DNA of 5,238 bases from Methylocystaceae bacterium (GTDB lineage Bacteria; Pseudomonadota; Alphaproteobacteria; Rhizobiales; Beijerinckiaceae), in contig PQAN01000441.1 in assembly GCA_003105285.1 (NCBI GenBank), forward strand, positions 1-5,238, written 5' to 3'. Position numbers and translations under genes: made by a program. This document shows positions 1 to 5,238 of the stretch, one piece after another; the first letter of the stretch is position 1, and every line of letters starts with the position of its first letter. Below the pieces are notes generated by a model. The model worked only from the letters and a program-made list of their open reading frames with translations. It had not been told where the DNA came from and did no database searches.

Positions 1-849
1 GCGGCATGCTCGCTCGGGCTGGCGGAACGGCGCGGCGGAGCGCGTTACGGCCTCGGCCAGCTCGGCGCGGCTCTGGTCGGTAATAAGGCCGCGCTCTCGC
101 TCGTCGCCCATCAGCCGATGCTCTATGCCGACCTTCAGGACCCGATCGCGCTGCTTCGCGGCGAGACCGAGACGGGGCTCGCCGGCTACTGGCCCTATTC
201 GGCGGCCGAGCAGCCGGCCGAGCTGACGGCCGAGGAGGTCGCGCCCTACAGCGCCCTGATGGCCGCGTCGCAGCCGCTCGTCGCGCAGGAAGTTCTCGAT
301 AGCTATCCCATCCGGCGCCATCGCTGCCTGATGGATGTCGGCGGCGGCGAGGGGGCGTTCCTCCAGGCGGCGGCGGCGCGGGCGCCGAAGCTGCGGCTGA
401 TGCTGTTCGATCTGCCGGCCGTCGTCGAGCGGGCGCGCGCCCGGCTCGCCGGGCAGGGCCTGGACAAGCGGACGGCGTTCCACGCCGGCGATTTTCTCGC
501 CGATCCGCTGCCGAAAGGCGCCGACGTCATCTCGCTGGTGCGCATTATCCACGACCATGACGACGCCGCGGCGCTCGCGCTGCTGCGCGCCGCGCGACGG
601 GCGTTGCCGGCCGACGGGACGCTGCTCATCGTCGAGGCCATGGCCGGGGTCGAGGGCGTCGAGCCGCTCTCCGCCTATTACGGCTTCTACACGCTCGCCA
701 TGGGCCGCGGCGCGCCGAGGACGGTCGCGGAGCTTCAGCGACTCGCCAGGAAGGCGGGCTTCGGTCGGTTTCGGCTGTTGCGCAACCCCATGCCGGTCGT
801 CACCAGCATTCTCGTCGCGAGGCCGGATCCCGAATATCATGGGCCGTGA
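1..849 (+). CDS. crtF: CrtF-like SAM-dependent O-methyltransferase (hydroxyneurosporene methyltransferase family), 5'-truncated
   Basis: The reading frame is open from the first base, so the 5' end lies outside the window; 282 residues are visible. Numbering from the first visible codon, the SAM-binding glycine loop DVGGGEG is at 112-118, the acidic residue that usually holds the SAM ribose is D137 in LFDLP, and a GDF motif is at 163-165. IIHDHDD carries the expected catalytic-base histidine at H184. A GFYTLAMGRGAPR stretch follows, typical of bacterial CrtF-type enzymes. Family knowledge: these proteins have about 370-400 residues, with an N-terminal dimerisation/winged-helix part, so roughly 100 residues are missing. 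CrtF methylates the C-1 hydroxyl of acyclic carotenoids in the spheroidene/spirilloxanthin pathway. The family match is strong. The exact substrate is inferred, because no other carotenoid or bacteriochlorophyll gene is visible and related enzymes act on other hydroxylated substrates. ATG 118 is internal, not the start. Confidence 0.78.
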   Translation, partial: AACSLGLAERRGGARYGLGQLGAALVGNKAALSLVAHQPMLYADLQDPIALLRGETETGLAGYWPYSAAEQPAELTAEEVAPYSALMAASQPLVAQEVLDSYPIRRHRCLMDVGGGEGAFLQAAAARAPKLRLMLFDLPAVVERARARLAGQGLDKRTAFHAGDFLADPLPKGADVISLVRIIHDHDDAAALALLRAARRALPADGTLLIVEAMAGVEGVEPLSAYYGFYTLAMGRGAPRTVAELQRLARKAGFGRFRLLRNPMPVVTSILVARPDPEYHGP

Positions 850-877
850 GACCGTGAAGCCGAAGATTCGCGGTCTC
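848..877 (+). terminator. Weak hairpin at the end of the methyltransferase gene
   Basis: GAGACCG (848-854) is perfectly complementary to CGGTCTC (871-877). The 16-base loop contains a smaller CGA/TCG pairing. The stem begins inside the stop codon. No T-run follows, so this is at best a weak or Rho-assisted terminator, or an mRNA 3'-end stabiliser. Confidence 0.3.
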
Positions 878-950
878 GCGTCGACAGTCTTCCCGATTCG
901 GCCGACAGGCTTGCCGCCGCTGCGCCGAGCAGCCATCTGTTTCTTAGACA

Positions 951-956
951 GAGGAG
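951..956 (+). promoter_or_regulatory. Candidate ribosome binding site of the protease gene
   Basis: GAGGAG lies 15 bases before ATG 972, farther than the usual 5-10. The frame is open upstream only back to a TAG at 945-947, and no ATG, GTG or TTG lies between that stop and 972. The 972 start is therefore the most likely one despite the spacing. Confidence 0.45.
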
Positions 957-971
957 CTTCTGACACGGCCG

Positions 972-1703
972 ATGATCGAATCCCTTCTGCTGGCCACGGC
1001 GCGCGTCTGCACTTTCGATGGGCAGAGAGTGCTGACGAATGCGAGCGGTTTTTTCTTCGAGCGCGAGGGGCGATTGTTCCTGGTGACGAGCCGTCACGTG
1101 ATGAGCGACGAGCCGAGCCGGCACTTCCCGGACCGCCTGGAAATCGAGCTGCACGTCGACCCCGACAATATGGCGAAGTCCGAGAGCTTCTCGATCCCTC
1201 TCTACCGCGACGGCAAGAGCCTCTGGCGCCAGGGGCTCGACGCGGCGGGCGAAATCGATGTGGCGGCGATCGAGATCGAACCTTCCGTCTTGCCCGAGCA
1301 GGCGGTCTACCGCGCTTTCACGCCCGCCCATCTCATCGGCGGGTTCGACTGCGTCGAGGTCGGCTCCTCCATTCTGGTGGTCGGCTTTCCGCTGGGCTTC
1401 CATGACACGCTTCACCATATGCCAGTGGCGCGGCAAGGCGTGATCGCTTCTTCCTTCGGCTTGCGTTTCCAGGGGCAGGGATATTTCCTCACCGACGCGC
1501 GCACGCATCGGGGAACGAGCGGCGCTCCCGTCGTGATGCGCGTTTCGGACCTCGAGCCAGGGCAAGGCGATCTGCCATGGACATTGCTCGGCGTTCATTC
1601 GGCGAGGCTCGACGTCGGCGCCCGCGACCTGCATCAGGACGAGGCGCTGGGCCTGAACTGCGCTTGGTACGCGGATATCCTGCTCCCGCTGACGGAGAGC
1701 TGA
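972..1703 (+). CDS. Stand-alone trypsin-like serine protease (S1/Trypsin_2-type fold)
   Basis: This 243-residue protein has the hallmarks of a chymotrypsin-fold serine protease. The N-terminal barrel begins with an SGFFFE strand, and the catalytic histidine is H42 in TSRHV. The aspartate is D96 in EIDVAAIE, which matches the common D-[VL]-A pattern. The nucleophile is S183 in GTSGAPV, inside the classic GxSGxP motif. A VVGFPLGF stretch (136-143) before it resembles the GxP.G strand of HtrA-like proteases. There is no signal peptide, transmembrane segment or PDZ domain, so it is predicted to be cytoplasmic and unlike DegP/HtrA periplasmic enzymes. The substrate is unknown. The gene sits 122 bases after the methyltransferase and 118 before leuD, with no functional link to either. 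Related small trypsin-like proteins occur as stress or defence modules, but no partner gene is visible here, so no role is assigned. Confidence 0.8.
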   Translation: MIESLLLATARVCTFDGQRVLTNASGFFFEREGRLFLVTSRHVMSDEPSRHFPDRLEIELHVDPDNMAKSESFSIPLYRDGKSLWRQGLDAAGEIDVAAIEIEPSVLPEQAVYRAFTPAHLIGGFDCVEVGSSILVVGFPLGFHDTLHHMPVARQGVIASSFGLRFQGQGYFLTDARTHRGTSGAPVVMRVSDLEPGQGDLPWTLLGVHSARLDVGARDLHQDEALGLNCAWYADILLPLTES

Positions 1704-1720
1704 AGGCGCGCCTTCGCGCT
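1698..1720 (+). terminator. Palindromic hairpin at the protease gene end
   Basis: GAAGGCGCGCCTTC (1702-1715) is a perfect 14-base palindrome starting inside the stop codon. Flanking AGC (1698-1700) and GCT (1718-1720) extend the stem around a small bulge, with CGCG as the loop. No T-run follows directly, so its use as a terminator is uncertain. Confidence 0.35.
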
Positions 1721-1725
1721 CGCGG

Positions 1726-1738
1726 CGCCGAAACGGCG
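1726..1738 (+). terminator. Second short hairpin in the protease-leuD gap
   Basis: CGCCG (1726-1730) and CGGCG (1734-1738) form a 5-base-pair GC stem with an AAA loop. It is followed by GGCCG and then only three T (1745-1747). Together with the palindrome just upstream it could end transcription from the left. I see no convincing promoter for leuD in the remaining bases before 1822. Confidence 0.3.
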
Positions 1739-1821
1739 GGCCGCTTTGCGCCGACCCGGTCAATTTGCTAAAGGCGCGTCACGTCGCAACCGCGCATTTC
1801 CGTGCCGAGGCCCCGAAGAAA

Positions 1822-2427
1822 ATGGAAAAATTCGTCAAATTGACCGGCGTCGCCGCGCCGCTGGAGATCATGAACATCGATACGGACATGATCATCCCCA
1901 AGCAATATCTGAAGACGATCGCCCGCACGGGCCTCGGCAAAGGCCTGTTCTCGGAGCTTCGCTACAATGAGGACGGCTCGGAAAATCCCGATTTCGTGCT
2001 GAACAAGCCGGCCTATCGGAACGCGCGAATTCTCGTGGCGGGAGACAATTTCGGCTGCGGATCGTCGCGCGAGCACGCGCCCTGGGCGCTGCTCGATTTC
2101 GGCGTCAAGGCGGTGATCTCCACGAGTTTCGCCGATATTTTCTATAACAACTGCTTCAAGAACGGCATTCTGCCGATCAAAGTGTCGCAGAGCGATCTCG
2201 ACAAGCTCCTGGACGATGCGAAGCGCGGCGCCAACGCCACGCTGACCATCGATCTGGAGGCGCAGGAGATCAGAGGCCCGGACGGCGGCGTCGTGCGTTT
2301 CGACATCGACCCGTTCCGCAAGCATTGCCTGCTCGAAGGGCTCGACGACATCGGCCTCACCCTGCAAAAGGCGGCCGCCATCGACGAATTCGAGAAAAAG
2401 ACGGCTGCTGCGCGTCCTTGGGCGTGA
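1822..2427 (+). CDS. leuD: 3-isopropylmalate dehydratase small subunit (LeuD)
   Basis: LeuD is the swivel-domain subunit of isopropylmalate isomerase. With the iron-sulfur subunit LeuC it converts 2-isopropylmalate to 3-isopropylmalate in cytoplasmic leucine biosynthesis. At 201 residues it has the normal family length. Visible hallmarks are NIDTDMIIPKQYLKT (18-32), the substrate-binding GDNFGCGSSREHAPWAL (74-90) and SFADIFYNNCFKNGILPI (102-119). The start at ATG 1822 was chosen because MEKFVKLTGVAAPLEIMNIDTD matches the usual LeuD N-terminus. The frame stays open upstream to a TTG at 1765, but those 19 residues look like translated leader. GAGG at 1807-1810 lies 11 bases before the ATG and is a modest ribosome site. 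leuC is not in the window, so the two subunits are encoded apart or leuC lies farther away. No attenuator-type leader peptide is evident. Confidence 0.95.
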   Translation: MEKFVKLTGVAAPLEIMNIDTDMIIPKQYLKTIARTGLGKGLFSELRYNEDGSENPDFVLNKPAYRNARILVAGDNFGCGSSREHAPWALLDFGVKAVISTSFADIFYNNCFKNGILPIKVSQSDLDKLLDDAKRGANATLTIDLEAQEIRGPDGGVVRFDIDPFRKHCLLEGLDDIGLTLQKAAAIDEFEKKTAAARPWA

Positions 2428-2445
2428 GCGCGGCGTCCGTGCTTC

Positions 2446-2481
2446 CCCTCGCCCGAATTGCAAAAATGTAACGAGGGTTTT
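2446..2481 (+). terminator. Candidate Rho-independent terminator after leuD
   Basis: CCCTCG (2446-2451) pairs perfectly with CGAGGG (2472-2477), followed at once by TTTT (2478-2481). The 20-base loop can form an inner TTGC/GTAA helix. It starts 18 bases after the leuD stop. GC-rich stem plus T-run fits an intrinsic terminator, but the large loop and short T-run make it moderate. Confidence 0.45.
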
Positions 2482-2511
2482 GCCGGCGGACGCAGTAAGA
2501 CTGTATCGGGT

Positions 2512-2529
2512 GGCGGCGGGCGCGCCGCC
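2512..2529 (+). repeat. GC-rich inverted repeat in the leuD-lptB gap
   Basis: GGCGGC (2512-2517) and GCCGCC (2524-2529) form a 6-base-pair stem with the loop GGGCGC. No T-run follows. It is the middle one of three hairpins between leuD and lptB. Confidence 0.35.
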
Positions 2530-2550
2530 TTCGTCGATCTTCTCGGTTCG

Positions 2551-2569
2551 ACCTCTTCTAAGGGGTTTT

Positions 2570-2571
<2 letters not shown>
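2551..2571 (+). terminator. Hairpin plus T6 over the putative lptB ribosome site
   Basis: ACCTCT (2551-2556) pairs with AGGGGT (2561-2566), including one T.G wobble, around the loop TCTA. It runs into six T (2566-2571). The shape is that of a small intrinsic terminator or attenuator, and it buries AGGGG, the only good Shine-Dalgarno-like sequence before the TTG codons at 2570 and 2576. If it terminates transcription, lptB translation would have to begin farther downstream. Confidence 0.35.
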
Positions 2572-3607
<1,036 letters not shown>

Positions 3608-3622
3608 GACGGGATGGTTCGG

Positions 3623-3653
3623 CGGCCGGCGATTAAGCGCTAGGCTGTTTTTT
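3623..3653 (+). terminator. Rho-independent terminator after lptB
   Basis: CGGCC (3623-3627) pairs with GGCTG (3643-3647) with one G.T wobble. An inner GCG/CGC helix (3629-3631 with 3638-3640) closes the loop ATTAAG. Six T follow directly (3648-3653). It begins 16 bases after the lptB stop. This is the best intrinsic terminator in the window and implies that rpoN has its own promoter. Confidence 0.6.
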
Positions 3654-3678
3654 CGTCCGGGGCGCCGAATAAATGGTC

Positions 3679-3707
3679 CTGCGCCAGAGCCAGAGACATG
3701 CTATAAG
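3679..3707 (+). promoter_or_regulatory. Candidate sigma-70-type promoter for rpoN
   Basis: TATAAG (3702-3707) matches the -10 consensus at five of six positions. CTGCGC (3679-3684) sits 17 bases upstream as a poor -35, matching TTGACA at three of six. It lies after the lptB terminator and about 90 bases before the rpoN start. A second TATAAG (3755-3760) lacks a recognisable -35 at the right distance. I see no -24/-12 GG...GC element that would suggest sigma-54 autoregulation. Confidence 0.4.
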
Positions 3708-3716
3708 CAAAAAACA

Positions 3717-3735
3717 GGCCGAATTCGCTTCGGTC
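3717..3735 (+). repeat. Hairpin in the rpoN leader
   Basis: GGCCGAA (3717-3723) pairs with TTCGGTC (3729-3735), seven pairs with one G.T wobble, loop TTCGC. It would lie at the very 5' end of an RNA started from the TATAAG at 3702. GGCCG at 3717 can instead pair with CGGCC at 3737-3741, so two alternative folds are possible. Confidence 0.4.
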
Positions 3736-3748
3736 GCGGCCGGATCTC

Positions 3749-3763
3749 GGACTCTATAAGTCC
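3749..3763 (+). repeat. Inverted repeat GGACT-CTATA-AGTCC before rpoN
   Basis: GGACT (3749-3753) and AGTCC (3759-3763) form a perfect 5-base-pair stem around CTATA. It overlaps the second TATAAG box, so it could be an operator at a promoter or an RNA hairpin in the leader. Confidence 0.35.
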
Positions 3764-3781
3764 AAGTCCATGGTCCAAGTC
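3760..3781 (+). repeat. 9-base direct repeat GTCCAAGTC x2 before rpoN
   Basis: GTCCAAGTC occurs at 3760-3768 and again at 3773-3781, separated by CATG. The first copy continues the AGTCC arm of the preceding inverted repeat, which also creates a tandem AAGTCC pair (3758-3769). The second copy ends 15 bases before the chosen rpoN ATG. Confidence 0.6.
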
Positions 3782-3796
3782 TCGAGTGGGCGGAAA

Positions 3797-5238
3797 ATGG
3801 CGATTTCCACCAAGCTGATGATGCGCCAGGGCCAGGCCTTGGTAATGACGCCGCAGCTCCTGCAGGCGATCAAGCTCCTCCAATTCTCCAATCTCGAACT
3901 CTCGGCGTTCCTGCATGAGGAGCTCGAGCGCAATCCCCTCCTGGAGGCGATCGACTCCGACGATGTTCCGGATTCGCCACAGGATGCGCGAGGAAGCGAC
4001 GCCGGAGACGAGTTCCAGAGCGCCGAGCGCGCCGGCGAGCCGCGCGAGGGCGACTGGGCGCAAGAGAGCCTCGCCGTCGACGCCTCGCAGCTCGCCGCCG
4101 ATCTCGGCACGGAAATCGGCAACGCTTTCGAGATCGAGGGGCAGCAGAACCTCTCCTCCGATCCGCTCGGCTCCCTCGAGGGCGCGGGCCTCTCGGCGAG
4201 TTCCTGGAGTGGGGCGAGCGGCGCGGCCGATAGAGAAGCGCCCAATCTCGAGGCCTATATCGCCGCCAACGCCAGCCTCCACGACTATCTCTCCGAGCAG
4301 CTCGCGCTGGCCTACGCCGACGCGCGCGACCGTCTCATCGGCCAGGCGATCATCGACGGCATCGACGAGACGGGCTATCTGCGGGAGGATGTCGGCGAGA
4401 TCGCCGCCCGCCTCGACGCCGATCCCGACCGCGTCGCCGCCGTGCTGGCGACGATCCAGACCTTCGATCCGCCCGGCGTCGGCGCGCGCGATCTCTCGGA
4501 GTGTCTCGCCATCCAATTGCGCGAGCGCGATCGGCTCGATCCGGCGATGCAGATTTTCATCTCGCATCTGCCGCTGCTCGCCAAGCGCGACTTTGCCGGC
4601 CTCGCGCGGCTCTGCGGCGTCGACGACGAGGACATCGCCGATATGGCGGCGGAAGTGCGGCGGCTCGATCCCAAGCCCGGGCGAGCCTTCGGCGGCGCGC
4701 CCATTCAGCCGCTCGTCGCCGACGTCATCGTGCGGCCGGCGAGCGACGGCTCCTGGCTCGTCGAACTGAACTCCGAGGCCCTGCCGCGCGTTCTCGTCAA
4801 CCATTCCTACGCCGCTCAGGTCAGCGCCGGCGCCAAGCGCGACACGGACAAGACATTCATCTCGAGCTGTCTGCAGAACGCCAATTGGCTGACGAAGAGC
4901 CTCGAGCAGCGGTCTCGCACGATCCTCAAAGTGGCGTCCGAGATCGTGCGGCTGCAGGACGCCTTTCTGGCCAAGGGCGTCGAGCATCTGCGCCCGCTCA
5001 ATCTGCGCACCATCGCCGACGCCATCGGCATGCACGAATCGACCGTCTCGCGCGTCACCTCCAACAAATATATGATGACGCCGCGCGGCATCTTCGAACT
5101 CAAATATTTCTTCTCCGCCTCGATCGCGACGACGAGCGGCGCCGAAGCCCATTCGGCGGAAGCGGTGCGCTACAAGATCAAGCAGATGATCGACAAGGAG
5201 AGCCCGCTCGACGTGCTGTCCGACGACGCCATCGTCGC
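3797..5238 (+). CDS. rpoN: RNA polymerase sigma-54 factor RpoN, 3'-truncated
   Basis: Sigma-54 directs RNA polymerase to -24/-12 promoters that need AAA+ activators, controlling nitrogen metabolism and other functions. About 480 codons are visible with no stop; the family has about 500-520 residues, so only the end is missing. Region I (1-50) is canonical: MAISTKLMMRQGQALVMTPQ, then QAIKLLQFSNLELS and ERNPLLE. Residues 51-150 form the acidic, variable region II. The core-binding domain starts near 161 (LHDYLSEQLALA) and includes FDPPGVGARDLSECL (223-237) and LDPKPGR (290-296). The DNA-binding helix-turn-helix is around 400-440 (LRTIADAIGMHESTVSRVTS, then KYMMTPRGIFELKYFF). The C-terminal RpoN box (ARRTVAKYRE-type) lies beyond the window. 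ATG 3797 was chosen because it gives the standard N-terminus; GGGCGGA lies just before it. An in-frame ATG at 3770 would add nine atypical residues. hpf and ptsN usually follow. Confidence 0.95.
   Translation, partial: MAISTKLMMRQGQALVMTPQLLQAIKLLQFSNLELSAFLHEELERNPLLEAIDSDDVPDSPQDARGSDAGDEFQSAERAGEPREGDWAQESLAVDASQLAADLGTEIGNAFEIEGQQNLSSDPLGSLEGAGLSASSWSGASGAADREAPNLEAYIAANASLHDYLSEQLALAYADARDRLIGQAIIDGIDETGYLREDVGEIAARLDADPDRVAAVLATIQTFDPPGVGARDLSECLAIQLRERDRLDPAMQIFISHLPLLAKRDFAGLARLCGVDDEDIADMAAEVRRLDPKPGRAFGGAPIQPLVADVIVRPASDGSWLVELNSEALPRVLVNHSYAAQVSAGAKRDTDKTFISSCLQNANWLTKSLEQRSRTILKVASEIVRLQDAFLAKGVEHLRPLNLRTIADAIGMHESTVSRVTSNKYMMTPRGIFELKYFFSASIATTSGAEAHSAEAVRYKIKQMIDKESPLDVLSDDAIV

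Noticed and set aside
837..1763. A 308-codon open frame on the minus strand
   Set aside because: It lies antisense to the protease, whose catalytic triad motifs establish the + strand as coding. The antisense product is an Arg-rich sequence without motifs.
1765..1821. Extended LeuD start at TTG 1765
   Set aside because: The extra 19 residues are not LeuD-like, and ATG 1822 gives the family-standard N-terminus and length.
3770..3772. In-frame ATG as an alternative rpoN start
   Set aside because: It would add nine residues before the canonical MAISTKLMMRQ start and lacks a ribosome site. It is also part of the CATG spacer between the direct repeats.
3701..5152. A 483-codon open frame on the minus strand
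   Set aside because: It lies wholly opposite rpoN and its leader. RpoN has clear domain motifs, whereas the antisense product is Arg/Gly/Ala/Glu-rich with no recognisable motif. It is an expected by-product of GC-biased third positions.

Overview
The window reads as chromosomal DNA of a high-G+C alphaproteobacterium. The best guess is the order Hyphomicrobiales (Rhizobiales), possibly a methanotroph-like Methylocystaceae/Beijerinckiaceae relative. That guess rests on the lptB-rpoN gene pair, the style of the LptB, LeuD and RpoN proteins, strong GC bias at third codon positions, and a CrtF-type carotenoid methyltransferase. No marker here fixes the genus.

All five genes lie on the + strand. 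From left to right: (1) the C-terminal three quarters of a CrtF-like SAM-dependent O-methyltransferase, cut by the left edge (1-849); (2) a small stand-alone trypsin-like serine protease with a complete His-Asp-Ser triad and no signal peptide (972-1703); (3) leuD, the small subunit of 3-isopropylmalate dehydratase (1822-2427); (4) lptB, the ATPase of the lipopolysaccharide exporter, with a long N-terminal extension whose start is uncertain (about 2570-3607); (5) rpoN, sigma-54, cut by the right edge (3797 to the end). No gap between genes exceeds 200 bases, and I see no RNA gene, mobile element or CRISPR array.

The genes do not form one pathway. Carotenoid modification, proteolysis and leucine synthesis are unrelated to each other here, and candidate terminators between genes suggest several short transcription units. 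lptB followed by rpoN is the conserved proteobacterial order, usually lptC-lptA-lptB-rpoN-hpf-ptsN, but the gene before lptB here is leuD, not lptA. The two gaps flanking lptB hold the most structure. The leuD-lptB gap has three successive hairpins, the last ending in six T directly on the putative lptB ribosome site. The lptB-rpoN gap has a good terminator, two TATAAG boxes, two hairpins and a 9-base direct repeat just before rpoN.

I found no convincing undescribed multi-gene system. The items most worth a second look are the lptB leader and N-terminal extension, the rpoN leader, and the orphan cytoplasmic-looking protease.
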